Source: Trichobilharzia szidati
Lineage: Eukaryota > Platyhelminthes > Trematoda > Strigeidida > Schistosomatidae
Length of the DNA: 64,000 nt
Reading direction: 5' to 3'
Assembly: GCA_944472155.2 (NCBI GenBank)
Contig: OX235275.1
Coordinates: forward strand, 27,580,865-27,644,864
Part shown: piece by piece, positions 15,201 to 30,200 of the stretch
How positions within the stretch are numbered: position 1 is the first letter of the stretch
How the letters are laid out: every line of letters begins with the position of its first letter
Made by a program: the position numbers and the translations under genes
The notes under the pieces: generated by a model
What the model saw: the letters and a program-made list of their open reading frames with translations, nothing else
Databases searched by the model: none
Told to the model about the DNA's origin: nothing

Positions 15201-18200
15201 ATTCGGAAGCCTAGAGAGTCATAGTAAACGCAATAATATAACAGCTTGCAAAGATAATGCTGTCTGCATCCAGGCACTCGACAGCATTAGGTGCGAAGAG
15301 AAACAAACAGAATTGAGGTTGAATCTTGCCTTCGCCAACACAAGCGTGTATCATCCAACTTCAAAGTGAGTAGAAACCGATCGAATTAAGACAATCTTCA
15401 CTGTAATCAAGCAACCGAAGAGAAGGATTTGATATTATGACGTCTGATATTGAAACCAGCTGTATGTGGCAAGACAACTGATAGACTCGATGGAAGGCAA
15501 AGCACTCAAAGCAATGTGAAATATTCAGGCAAAATGGAACACGTGGGTTGGGGAGAAGACTGAGGAAAGTGCCGTGAAAATACTACATTATTGAGTGAAG
15601 TTTGGCAAGTATTTGATTGGAACCATCACATTTACATATAGCTATTTCGTGTGTGAGTACATTAGCATTCTGAAACAAAAGTAGAGTTAAAAATACCTAG
15701 GTCTACTGTTCACGTCATCGAAATGTTTCTAAATTGTGACGAATAATTAAAATTGTAACTCAGTGGTGACGATTTGTAATTGTTGGCAAGGGTTTCGTAA
15801 TATGAAACAGGAAGTAAGTGGAGACATTTGTACAAAAAATGCATTATGTTATGGGTAAAGAGAGAAAATAAAGATTAGTTAAGAAGAGGATGTTACTAAG
15901 ATGCAATACAAAAGGAAAACAAAACAAAGCCGTCGAACATGGAATCATACCCAAAGTGGAGGGAAAGTGTGGAGACGTTTCTTCTCTGTGCATAAGTCAG
16001 TGTTTTCTATCCGGATTGCATGAGCCTCAGCAATGCAAAGTGAACAGAAGCTTGATTTACTCTTTCTTCCCATTACATAATATATGTTTTGAACATGTGT
16101 CTCCTTTAACATCCTATTGCATATCACGAAAAGCGAGTCAACAATTACAAATCGTCACCACTCTAGTTACAATTCTCATTATTCGTCACAATTTAGAAAC
16201 ATTTTGATGGCGTGAACAGTAACTCTAACTAATTTTCACTCCATTTTGGTTCGACAATCCATATGCCTTCGCACACAAAATAGTTATATGTTAGTGCGAT
16301 TGTACAGCCAAGGGAATGAATTCGCCGAAAAGAGACTCTATACTGAACTTTTGTTGTTCTTATACTTCCAAGTAAGTCAAGAACTGAATCACCCAAGTCT
16401 TCCTTATTAAAATAAGTGATATTCTCTGCTTTTTCCCACTCTTAGAATTCGGAAACGACTTGTCAGGCCTTACAGGTGAGTGTGAATCATAACTTCTCTC
16501 ATGATAGCTACCTTCAACCATGTGAATCAGTATATTAACATCAATACTAAATCATTTCCTCATATTTGGCCAATAATTTCGTGGAATTAGGAAAACAAGG
16601 GTCGCTTGCATCTTCCTCCTTTACTGCTTGTCAAAACCACTCCCTTATTTACCATGGTTTTGTGGAATTTCATAAGATACAAACAGCGCATATGCTTTCG
16701 CACAGTGCAGTTTGTCCACAAATACAGAAATACGTTGGACCGATAGGAAGACGGTAGAAGATCTGGACTTCGTGGACGACTAACGTCCGGTGTTCCATGG
16801 ACTGAAGGACTTCCAATTGCAAGCCAACAATTTGTAAGAAGAAGCAGAAAATACAGCACTTCCAGTGGAGATACAGGTGGTGAAGGTAACTGAACAACAG
16901 GGAATTCTCTTCTGCTGCTTATTCAGTGCAGTGTCGCTTCAACTCTAAGCAGCACAAATGAGTATGTGAAGGGCAGGACCAAACAAGCGAGACAGATTTT
17001 CAGATTTCATTGTGAATTCAGTGTGGAAAGCCGCTGCACTCAGAATAAGGAAAACGATTCAGATTTCCTACACTGATGTCCAATCAGCGCGTAATTCTGG
17101 TTGAGAGACTTAGCACGTGTACCAACATAAGCATGTGTAACTGAATTCAGAGATTTCTTGGTTGCTGACCTGACTGGATACTGATGACCTCATGGTTAGA
17201 AAGGGTGAGAAATATGAAACTCTGCCTATTACAAGCTCCAATGCGATTAACTCACCACTGTCCATGGAAAGTGTTGTCTACATTCACATGCATTCTTCTC
17301 ACATGTTTGTGTTATCAAACGACATCTCATAAATCACTGCAAGACTATTCAAACGTTCACCAGTTCACGTCGCACATAAACATAGCTCTTTGTCAACCGA
17401 AAGACTCAACAGGGAAACGAGATAAAATCAACGTCACCCACACAATAAATTTCAACAACCTTGAAAAACACTAAATAGACCAAAGTGGACGTCCCTTTCG
17501 TCTTCATATTCATGAAGGTAAACTGGTCGCTGCACACAGACAAACAAAGACATTAATTTGACTGAGACGAAGTTCAAATAATACACAGACGAAACACCAA
17601 GAATGCTACAGGATTATTAGGAGCCTGATTTTCCAGCGAATCGTCAATGAAATAACACAAACAATACGGAGGAAATATCACGCACAAAGGATGAAACATC
17701 AGGTCAAGCAAACAATCAGTACAAACACAAGAAGATTTTGAGGGCGTTCAAACACACAAATCAACCGATCACGTTCAAGGTGACCAGAGTATGTGACTGA
17801 ACTCAGATAACAAAACCACATCAAAATAATCAACCTGAGCTAGACATCGTCTACAACATATTTCTACATCAATAAATCAAGTCTTTACCGTAAGAGAATC
17901 TCACTACTTACTATTCACGATTTATTTGTGTTCATATTTTTGTATTTGTGTATTGTTAACCCGATTTCGAACACTCCTCAGACATTCCAGAAACAACAGA
18001 ACCGCCAGTGGTGACTTGTAAGTTGAACTGCAAGTTAAACAACACCTTATTCCCCTTAAAAATTGGCTTTCTTCTCATGTGACACACTCCTTGTAATTGT
18101 TGTCAGTGACCTGCCATCAACTTGAGCTTTCATTCATCTACATACTTTCAGAATCCACTAGAGTTGCAAGAAATCAGTAGTGAATACGTAGTTTCCTGAA

Positions 18201-21200
18201 AAATCCCCAACAAACGATCTATTACTATGTAGCAACCGAAGGAGTTGTAGGATTCAGTCTACATTCTGAGGTTTGAAATGTGACAATCAATACTGACGAC
18301 GTGGATTGTGAGCCTTGCTTTCGTCTGTGAGTAGGTAATCTTGCCACCTGAAACACAGCCGAAGAATGTGAGGTCATTAAGATATGTAGAGTACACGGTA
18401 TATTTTATTGCACTACGGTTTTTTTCATTCATTCGTCTTCCATATGAAGTAGAGACCAATCGCATCTATAAATATTTGAAGGGCTGAAATAATTTGAGTC
18501 GAAGTGAGTGTTTTTGATCGTCGTGGATGCAAATTCAGGTGGGACGATTATTCAAGCTGACCAACTAGGGGTGGAGCAGGATGGATATGTCAAACGCACA
18601 AGCATACTCAAACTGCATCACTGAGAGATCGGCATACTCGCCAGACAAGACAAAGCATGAAGTCACGTCACATTTGCATGTACTTGTAGAATCACGCACG
18701 ATCTTGTGATTGTGGAAGAGAATGCTTGTAATGTGATATGTCTGAAGGCTTCAGATAGACTCTGATTTGCCTACTGCTCAATCTGTTATTTCAGCTACAT
18801 TCCCACTACCTGGATGCTGAGGAACGGGTTTACAACTTCATTCAGATCGTCTTCATACTTCACGACGAAATGTGCCTTGCCAGTGTAAGAGGTTTGTGAC
18901 TCAAATACACAGAAATGATTGATTGCACACATTGGATTCATTTGAAACCTGTTCATTATATGATGAAGCCTACTCTGCAACTGCACACAAACAGCCACAT
19001 GTATTTCTCTTGTCACTGATGACACTTTCTTACTTGTTTACAGATTCGTGGATGACTGTCGGTAACGATATCGAAAGTAAGCGTTTACACTATTTTAAAT
19101 ATTGTGCACCCATGAAAGGGGAAGGAGGAGTAACCTACTAAAACTTATACAACACTTTTTTCGCTACTTTGATTGGCGAAGATCATGTATGAGAAATTCT
19201 TATCGAGGATTTAGTCGGCTGAGTAAGCAGAATTCGAATCACAGGTGAATCCGCACACATAGTGAAGTTGTTCATCATCTGGAGTTCATCGGTCAGAGGC
19301 GTCATTGTTGTTCATGATGATTTCCGTATGGCTGACTCAAAATTCTTGGACACCCAGGACGCTATCCAATAGACGAATGAATCAGAATCCCTGTCTCAGG
19401 ACACTTTGAATGAAAAGGAGATTGAGAAAACTTTGACGTTGATCGGCGAAATCCGTTAGGTGTTCACGAGGAACAAAATGAAGCATTGTCCATCGGTTCG
19501 CCGATCTCATCAATAAAAGCCGATACTTATGTCTCATACGAGACAAGCTCGCGAACTTACAGGCTAAAACTTACAGGCAAAGACAGGATCACACCTGAAC
19601 ATCAAGTGCCAGTCACCATCAACTGGATGGATTTCGAAGAGATCACCTCCCTCACTTGTACAGGCGGCATCACTACAACTCCAGTCACACAAGACGGATT
19701 CAGATGTGAATACCAGAATTGAAGCTTCCTTATCCCGAAATAAGTTTGGAAATCTCCTGCACCCACTCAGCACAAGGAACAAGATTCGGATATTCAACAC
19801 AAATGTTCAGTCAGTCAGTTCTTCTTCATGGGTCAGAGACATGGCGCCAGAGTTCAGAGGGCATTTCTGACAGAATAATTTAGATCTCTACGAACAGCTG
19901 CCCCCTTCTCTGGCCCCAGTAAGAAGATCAACTGGCCAACCTGAAAGAATTAGCAACAAGCGACCATGAGAAGAAACCAACAGGCGAGAACCTACTGCTC
20001 AACAGATAGTTCGAAGTAAATGGAGAGCGATTGGACACAAGCGTATGAGACCATTGGATGACATCACGCGTCAAGCCATCACCAGAATGGAACTCGAGTG
20101 ATAAATGACGAGTGGAGATGGCTTCCGAGGGTTATATGTAGGAGGCCGAGTGAGGATGACATCAAAAACTGAATGTCCAAATAATATGCGGGTCAGACGT
20201 CTAGATCATCATTGAAAATAAGAGCGAATGGACATATACGACTGACTAAGTGTTATCCAACAAGGAAACAAATGTACAATTATTCAGAAGAAAATTCGTC
20301 CACAGCTGCACATGCAGGGAACGAAATCCACAACATTGATTGAGAAGAGATTTGCATTTTGGAATCTAATATGAACAAATGAAAAGAGAGACTAATAACG
20401 ACGAGGTCTGTATTACTGAGAGACGTCACGCTGGATACATGTGACAAGGCTGACTCCGCAGCACGACTGTCAGCGACCTGGAATATAATTCACGATACAG
20501 AAAACTGAGTGGACCGAATCTGAACTAAGCACACACAAATGACTACAAATCACAAATGTGTGAATTGAAGCAAATATCAAAACAACAACTCATCGTTGTG
20601 TGTAAACTATCGACATACAACTACAATTAATCTGGTCTACTCCATAGTGCGCAGACGTTCAACTGACATGAAATAATATCACATAACCAGCCGACACCAT
20701 GTGCAGGAAATCGGCACGCATCGAAGTCAAGAAGGTGCTTTCAAGTGTCAAACAGTTGTTTTCTCAATATCTTCTGAAGAATATTGTGCGAAATTCGTTT
20801 CAATGTATTTCATATTGTACGTTCTGCGTAACTACACACAACATTTCTTTTGATAGAATACTTATTCCTTCTGAGAAATTCATCAATAAGTAAGCACGTG
20901 TGCATTGAAATAATTTCATTTACCTGACTTCATAATCCCTGGAAGTGGAATTTGGGAGACCAGCACCATTGTGTTCACTTGCTTTTCCCAACGTTTCCAT
21001 GGGATACATTCTATCAATGAACACCAAGATATTATTCATGATTCGCCCATCAGTTAGTCAGTTGATTCGATATTAGTCAGAATGTTTCGTGACTGCCTAA
21101 CTACAGAAACACAGAGTTGCATCCACTTGAGAAGGTATTTGTCGGTGAAACTGTGCACTGAACTTCAGTCGATCATTGCGACAGAGATGAAGACGCATTC

Positions 21201-24200
21201 GCGAGTAGTCTCCATCCAGACATTAGCGGAAATAAAAGCAAGCACGTAGTTCAGGTAACAGTTTCCTTTCGGAGACGAATTGACTCACTTAGCTCTACAG
21301 TGGAATTATTATTACAGAAGCAGATAACGCATGTGTCGAAATATTTGTGCATGCATCAGTTCAGATGTCACTGCAAATCACCTTCCGGCGATTTCTCAAC
21401 GTGACTATAATCTTCATGACAGAAACGCAATAATACTTCCACTTCCTTTACAGATGAATGGAATGAACTGAATAGAATCGTATTTGAATGTGAGCGATTT
21501 GAAATCTGGTTTAGAAATTTTCATCTAGTTATCTTCCTGATGTTCTATGATGACATTTCTGACTTTCGATGCTGCGCTTGTGTGGGTAATTGTATTCATT
21601 TCAGTGAAGAATTCGCCACGAACCTGATCAGTGGATGAGTCACTGAATGAAAACATCAAGCGCCAAATGACGGATTTCTCCTGATTTGAGACCCGCCTCA
21701 GACCGCTGCAACAACAGCAACAATATCATCAATTGCACCAAGGATCGAACACGCCTCGTCCACGATGCTGCCACTAAGGTGGAATTCAGCAACCTATTGA
21801 ATTCGAAAATTCTTACTCATAGATCCGGGACTGTCAGCAACCAATGCCATAGATGAGCATGCAGACTTCTGATGACGCTGGCATTCACTGATTCAGTCTG
21901 AAAAATTGGTGTTGTTGTTTTTAAACAGCACTTCAAAGATAATAAGCAGTGACATTGTCATCTCATGGTGACATACAATTCGTTCACGAAACGGGATATG
22001 GCAGATTTTCCAGATATCTCCTTGATCCAATTTAACTAATAAACGCCTTCATCTAAGTCAATGTGCAATTTGTTTATTTCATTTTCACAGATTTTCGAAA
22101 GAATAAGGCCTATGTTCTCAAAGGTAAGCAAGAAGCAACCGAATTCATTATCTACTCGCTCGAGTAGTGAAAGTGTCTCGATTACACTACCTACCATCCC
22201 AGTATTCAAGGATACCAATTCATTGAGACAACAATGACACAAGGCGAAAATAGAAAGTGTATTCGGTGGAATACAGTTGAGCTGTAAGACATGTAATACT
22301 TCGATTGGACACAGACTGATGTCATGCCTGTAATCCCTGGCGTTTGCTGCAGACTGAATTGTATCGGTCAAGTTTGCAATGTGGCCACCAACAAGCTGGG
22401 TGGATCTCCAGCACAAAGTGCTCAGAATTCTTGTTATCAGATGATTGAAAGCAATTGACAGGAGGCCCTTCTTGGCTGAGGGTTTCGGGCTTGTTGGCTG
22501 ACACTAGTCAGCAATGCAGTCCTGCAGGATGTCAGTCACGGTTTCGAATAGCCGACTGGCTCAGTGTCGACGTCTGTGACTGCAGGAGGCATGAGATCCT
22601 TGAGAATCGCAGATGCACCTTGTTGACTGGTGATTGCCAACAAGCTGGGGACCTAGGTGTGTCAGGGCTTTCTTCAGATGAATCCATACAACCATTTAGT
22701 AATAAGAAATGTAATGGCGGTCGGTATATTCTGATTGGCATTTGAATGAGGCGAACTATGGATAGTCAAATGTTCTTTCAGACAAATAACTCGCGAACAC
22801 GCTTCGAATTTAACCACACGAATGTAGTTTACAGGAATGAGAATCAGTCGACACTAAGAAGGATTCAATTTGTGTTCATAGTCTGTACAGTTTCGTGAGG
22901 TGTTATCGTTCGGATAGGCAGAGACGTGTCTATCAGTTAGTTGGAATGCTCGACAGTTCAGTTGACGCAGTCATGAGAGAAGTTTACTGAGGCAGGCTGG
23001 TTGAAAGTAAAGGAAATATCGCTGTTTAACACGGTTTTCGCAATCAATGCTGACTGTTTCGATCAAATTTGTGAAGAATCATGCCTGTGAGTACAACCGA
23101 TGCCCTCTGTCCTAGGTTCGTTCTCACTTATGTGAAACTATCACATCCCACAGCAATCAGATGTGATGTGCCATGATTGATTGACTGATCTCATCAAAAC
23201 TCACATGTATCAGCCGATATTTATACTTCAAAATATCATGCTATCATTTCATTCTACGTAACGTAACTTTCATGTCACTGCTTTCAATGGCCTCTGCCAA
23301 ACACGTGACAACTCCTCTCCAATTGATTTCATTCTTTTCAGATAGTCCGAATGCAAGAGAAAAGCTTGCCAAAGCAGGTTTGTACACATGGATTTTCTCC
23401 CTCTTCTTCTCCTTGTTCTGCTGCGTCAATGTTCATTATACCCTCCTGAATCTGTATTGTCTGTTAACATAAGATGATCCACTTGTCAGTTCATCCACCA
23501 GTAGTTCATCGCTCAAACTGGGGATTACCTACTTGGACTACTCTTGTTAACTTAGCGCATTTCGATGGAGAGTGTGTTTGTGCGAGTGATTCACTGACAG
23601 TCTACAATTTCCCAGAATCTGCTATTGCGAAATAACCACGGGTTTTGCATGGAATTAAGATCCAAATAATATAGATACGGAAGCATGCATTCCGGCCAGC
23701 TTTGGCCAGCTTTCTGCGTCAATGAAATGGAGAAGCAGATTTCCTGAAGGCTCTTTTACAAAGTAAAGATTCATTTGACCCTACACATCAACAGAGTGAT
23801 TGAATCCAATAGATGAATAGAAGTTTGTGTTGGCGTAATTTGTGATCTTGAAAGGTTGTTAGGAAGGAGTCGATTGTCTCGTCAGGCAGGATATTCAAGG
23901 TCGACTTTTCAGTTGAACCGTCCAGCTCACAGTGAACTCAAGTACTGCAACTTCATTCACCGGAGGGCAGAATTCAAGCAACATTCTCATTTGTTTCCCA
24001 GATAACTTTCATGTTGAGTATGAAAAAATCATTTGCAGGGATAAGACTGGCAACGCGACTGATCACGAGTCGAGAACCATTGAAAGATAAGCATGGCAGA
24101 CTACACAGCTGTTTCGTCAGCCTAGTTTTCGGCTCATCGTCACTACACACATGCTCGCGTTGGAGACCAGAATAATTTGACAACGAGACGAGCTAATAGA

Positions 24201-27200
24201 CATTTAAGCAACTATGATCGGCACCAAGACTCATGAAAAACAGATTCTGTACTTTCAGAATGCGTAGTGAGCACAAGCGCCAGCCAGTGTGACAGGAGTG
24301 TAACTATCCTCTTGTCTGACGCGGTGTACATCACTGTCAACACTGGTGGTCGCACCACATGCGTGTCACGAGATGACGTGCGTTGGAATTCATGGAGCAT
24401 TGAGTCACTTGCCACTGGATTAGTGGTCTTTCAGCTTGCTTCATAACCGGTATCTGCCGGCTTCACACCTCTGCAGTGGATGTGTACTGCTGACGAGTAC
24501 AAAACGGGGCTGGTGATATATCTGTCCGCGGTCACTGTTGGTTATGCAGTGCTTCTCTAACTGATGTGAACTCAAATTCACTCCTGTAACTTTCACAATA
24601 CACTGTGAGAAAATCCAATACCAAACATTTCTATTAATTACTGATCAATTTGTCTCCTCTTTACAACTGATGCAGATTTCCTGAACAGATTTATGAATGG
24701 TGAGCATCAATGTTTTATTACGTGATTTGTGATAGCTTACATCTTTGAATATGAATATGTGGCCTGTAGAAGAGAGGGTGTCCACACACATGTAGACACG
24801 CGATGCATATCATGACATCGCTGGTCATCTGTTCAAGTGTTCGATTGACCATTCAACACGTCATCAAAGATAACATCAGTACTGATACTCAGTCAGCACC
24901 TTCCCATTGAACATCACTCACTGCAATCACTCAGCACCATAACGCCTGTGGATCTTCTTGTAAATACAGCATACTTCGACTCAGAATGTTTGCTTGATCA
25001 TTTTTGCTCAAAGGAAAGAAAAGTGGCAGCCTGAAGCAAACGTCAGCAGAATTCATCTCACACTATCATATTGTATTGCTTGTTGTCGAGATGAAATGCT
25101 GTCAATAGAAGGAGTGAAATCCTTTAGTTATTCGTCTCCATCACCGCAGCGTAACATCATGTGTAGTGCAGAGACGTGATACCTAATGAGTTGATGAATG
25201 CATCAATGAATGAATGAATGAATGGATGATTGATTGATTGATACGAGGAGTAATGCACCTTGATAGAAATTCGAAATATATGAGGTACATCAACCAGGTA
25301 GTTAGAAAAGCTTGGGGGTGACGAGAAGCGATAGGGGAATATCTCAACTGTGGTTGTTATGATCTGCTGTCACGCTGTTGCGTGCACCGAATATTCATCA
25401 ACCTCATTCAACAGCTAGTCATGTGACAGGGGTATATATCAAATGATCTACAATGGAAAACTGGGTGAGGCGTCTGAAGTGAAGACAAGAGTAGGCCATT
25501 GGTGCCTGCCAACCATCACCGGTGACATTGCTGATTGCATCGGAGTCGATTGAGCATCCGATTTCACGGAGTGAGAAGGCAGTGATATGCTAGACCACCG
25601 ATAAGAAGACTCAAGAAGATGCGTACTTCGCGGATGATTCATGCCCAATCTGATAGTAAATCGGAAGACTTACAGGCGAATGTCAACAAACTGGCAGAAG
25701 AGAAAAGGAGGCATGGACAGGACTTGACCGGAACCACAGGCACCAGTCACCATCAGCCAGAGTAATTTGGCAGGACTTACTCGCTTCACTCATATAGGAG
25801 GCGTCACGTCAACTGCAAGCAGGCAGAATGCATGAAGATTTGAAAAGTGAGAGCAAGACAATCCTTCGTGCTCTGAAATCAGTTTGCGAGTCTCCTGAAC
25901 TCACCTGGAACAAGGAACAAGTTACAGACCCTCAACACGAATGTGTAGTCTGTCAATTCTTCTATATGGATCAGACACCTCCAGCCGGAGTCATGAATAC
26001 CATTTCCAATAGACTACTTTTGACCTTTATCAACAGCTGTCCTCTTCACTGGCTCCGTTCCGAAGACTATACGGCCAGCCTGAAAGAATTAGTAGCAAGA
26101 AACCATGAGAGGAAACCCGCAAGTGAGAACTTATTTCTCAACAAATATTTCAGAGGGGATGGAGATGGATCAGACACACACTGGGAAGACTGTTGAATGA
26201 CATCGCGTAGCAGGACAGGACTCGCTTGGAACTCCAATGGGAAACAGTGAGTGGAGAGAGGTTTTGGGAGTGACATGAAGTACACCGTGCGAAGAGAGGA
26301 CCGGAGACTATAAACAATTCTGGGACCGGATGAGGAGGAACACAGAATATAGGACAGAATGCAGGTGTGCTGCTGAAGCCATTCGTTTCATTCGGAAGCC
26401 TAGAGAGTCATAGTAAACGCAATAATATAACAGCTTGCAAAGATAATGCTGTCTGCATCCAGGCACTCGACAGCATTAGGTGCGAAGAGAAACAAACAGA
26501 ATTGAGGTTGAATCTTGCCTTCGCCAACACAAGCGTGTATCATCCAACTTCAAAGTGCGTAAAAAACGATCGAATTAAGACAATCTTCACTGTAATCAAG
26601 CAACCGAAGAGAAGGATTTGATATTATGACGTCTGATATTGAAACCAGCTGTATGTGGCAAGACAACTGATAGACTCGATGGAAGGCAAAGCACTCAAAG
26701 CAATGTGAAATATTCAGGCAAAATGGAACACGTGGGTTGGGGAGAAGACTGAGGAAAGTGCCGTGAAAATACTACATTATTGAGTGAAGTTTGGCAAGCA
26801 TTTGATTGGAACCATCACATTTACATATAGCTATTTCGTGTGTGAGTACATTAGCATTCTGAAACAAAAGTAGAGTTAAAAATACCTAGGTCTACTGTTC
26901 ACGTCATCGAAATGTTTCTAAATTGTGACGAATAATTAAAATTGTAACTCAGTGGTGACGATTTGTAATTGTTGGCAAGGGTTTCGTAATATGAAACAGG
27001 AAGTAAGTGGAGACATTTGTACAAAAAATGCATTATGTTATGGGTAAAGAGAGAAAATAAAGATTAGTTAAGAAGAGGATGTTACTAAGATGCAATACAA
27101 AAGGAAAACAAAACAAAGCCGTCGAACATGGAATCATACCCAAAGTGGAGGGAAAGTGTGGAGACGTTTCTTCTCTGTGCATAAGTCGGTGTTTTCTATC

Positions 27201-30200
27201 CGGATTGCTTAAGCCTCAGCAATGCAAAGTGAACAGAAGCTTGATTTACTCTTTCTACCCATTACATAATGTATGTTTTGAACATGTGTCTCCTTTAACA
27301 TCCTATTGCATATCACGAAACCCGAGTCAACAATTACAAATCGTCACCACTCTAGTTACAATTCTCATTATTCGTCACAATTTAGAAACATTTTGATGGC
27401 GTGAACAGTAACCCTAACTAATTTTCACTCCATTTTGGTTCGACAATCCATATGCCTTCGCACACAAAATAGTTATATGTTAATGCGATTGTACAGCCAA
27501 GGGAATGAATTCGCCGAAAAGAGACTCTATACTGAACTTTTGTTGTTCTTATACTTCCAAGTAAGTCGAGAACTGAATCACCCAAGTCTTCCTTATTAAA
27601 ATAAGTGATATTCTCTGCTTTTTCCCACTCTTAGAATTCGGAAACGACTTGTCAGGCCTTACAGGTGAGTGTGAATCATAACTTCTCTCATGATAGCTAC
27701 CTACAGCCATGTGAATCAGTATATTAACATCAATACTAAATCATTTCCTCATATTTGGCCAATAATTTCGTGGAATTAGGAAAACAAGGGTCGCTTGCAT
27801 CTTCCTCCTTTACTGCTTGTCAAAACCACTCCCTTATTTACCATGCTTTTGTGAAATTGCATAAGATACAAACAGCGCATATGCTTTCGCACAGTCGAAA
27901 ACCACACTCACAATCATATTGTTGACTGGATAATGCCCCAGACTGTGTGTCCACAAACGCAGAAATACGTTGGACCGATAGGAAGACGGTAGAAGATCTG
28001 GACTTCGTGGATGACTAACGTCCGGTGTTGGATGGCCTGAAGGACTTCCGATTGCAAGCCAACAATTTGTAAGAAGAATCAGCAAATACAGCACTTCCAG
28101 TGTAGATACAGGTGGTGAAGGTAACTGAACAACAGGGAATTCTCTTCTGCTGCTTATTCAGGGCAGTGTCGCTTCAACTCTAAGCAGCACAAATGAGTAT
28201 GTGAAGGGCAGGACCAAACAAGCGAGACAGATTTTCAGATTTCATTGTGAATTCAGTGTGGAAAGCCGCTGCACTCAGAATAAGGAAAACGATTCAGATT
28301 TCCTACACTGATGTCCAATCAGCGCGTGATTCTGGTTGAGAGACTTAGCACGTGTACCAACATAGGCATGTATAACCGAATTCAGAGATTTATTGGCTGC
28401 TGCCTTGAATGGACGCTGATGACCTCATGGTTAGAAAGGGTGAGAAACATGAAATTCTGCCTACACAGTTTGATTGGAACGATGTGTGCGTTCTTGTGAC
28501 AAATGACAATGGACGGGCAATTTGATTCACCAGTTAGGAGCGTTTAGACAGTCGAAGAAGTGTGCAACCAGAAATGAATACTTTGAGTCGTCTGCAGATT
28601 CAGAAAATTTATTCAGCTCTACAGGCTGGGGTGAGGTCATCACGATATGTAGAGTACGCGGCATATTTTATTGCACTACAGTATTTCCTCACTGATTGGT
28701 CTTCCATATGAAGTAGAGATCAATCGCATCTATAAATATTTGAAGGGCTGAAATAATTTGAGTCGAAGAGAATGTGTTCAATCGTGTTGGATGCAAATTC
28801 AGGTGGGACGATTATTCAAGCTGACCAACTAGGGGTGGAGCAGGATGGATATGTCAAATGCACAAGCATACTCAAACTGCATCACTGAGAGATCGTCATA
28901 CTCGCCAGACAAGACAAAGCATGAAGTCACATCACATTTGCATGTACTTGTAGAAACACGCACGATCTTGTGATTGTGGCAGAGAATGCTTGCAATTTGA
29001 ACTCCTTTTATTTTTGATCTACCTCCATTTTCTCGTAAATATTTCAGCACCTGGTTCTTCTTTATTTTGTTCTCATTTCGCATTTTCCTTCGACTAATCC
29101 TTTCTTGCGATTCAATTTTCAATAAGAATCGGAGGCATCTGTTGACACACTTGTGTCGTCTGTTGGTAATGCTTTAGGTTACCGTCCAAGTTTTGCCTCT
29201 TTTCGAAGCACCGACTCCATACTTGTAGTGAAAATCCGAATCCTGTTCTTTATACTGGCTGAGTGCCGAAGATTTCCGTGCTGGCTTCAGGTTGATGAAG
29301 GCCTGTTTCGAATTACCAATTCTGGCTGCTTTTGACGGACTCATCCGTCATGCCTATGGATGCAACGACACTCGCTCTCAGATGTCACTCGTTGACGGTG
29401 TTCCGTGCTGGTTGTTGTTGCGTTTGTGCATTGGTTATCCTCATCATCTTTGTTTTCTCTATTTTCACTTGAAATCCTGTCTTCGCTGCAAGTCGTCGAG
29501 TTTGTGAGACATTGGATATAAATGACCAGCGAAATTCAGATCTTCCAGAGACTTCTTGTCGCCTCAGCGTATTTCTGTCTCCCTCTCCGCCAATCACAGT
29601 CTGACGCATAATCAAGTCCAACATTAGTAAAAATATCATCATCGTTGAGCATAGAGAGTTTTGTCTTGCTCCTGTAGTCGCTTCGAAAGTCTCGCTGTGT
29701 TTCCCGTTGTGGATCACCTGACAAGTGCCACTGTCATATGGCCAGCTGTTGAATGGAGTTGATAAAGAATCAGCCACTGGAAGCTTGTGAGGAGATGAAG
29801 CAGAGTTCAAGTTACTTCCCGTCAACTTCGTCAAACGCGCTTCCGAATTCAATGAAATTAACGTTCAGATTCGACTGCCATTCTATGGATTGTTTGATGA
29901 CGACGCGTGCAGTCGTAATCGAATCAGAACGTGATTTGTCTTTCCTAAATCCAGCTTATTCCAAGCTGATGGAGTTCTAGATCCAGTGCATGTTTTATTC
30001 TCTCCAGAGTGATGCGACTTAGTATTTTACTTGGCGCTAATAACAACATTATTCCACACCAGTCAGTTGTTGCAGAGGCCAAATTCGCCCATGTTTGGTG
30101 GCTTGACAAGTTTGCAGTGCTTTGTGATGAATTCCATCCGGTCACGCTGCCTCCACGACCGAACTTCGGTAGCTTGATCGCATTCAAGATTTCTACTTTC

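Larger units (their letters stand above)
9365..20553 (+). repeat. Tandem segmental duplication, unit A (core plus type 2 linker)
   Basis: Starts at the shared sequence aaatgtgtgaattgaagc. The core to about 17200 is nearly identical to the following units, including introns. It holds six constant exons, an RTE fragment, a tetranucleotide repeat and a MITE-like element. The linker (about 17200-20553) is type 2, with the ETTEPPVVT exon and the SWMTVGNDIE exon. Intron identity far above neutral expectation for old duplicates implies recent duplication or ongoing conversion. Confidence 0.85.

Noticed and set aside
16318..16366. Open stretch ending at the strong donor TTCCAA/gtaagt upstream of the 30-nt exon
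   Set aside because: The only plausible acceptor gives a 77-nt exon that would leave phase 1 and break the frame into the next exon.
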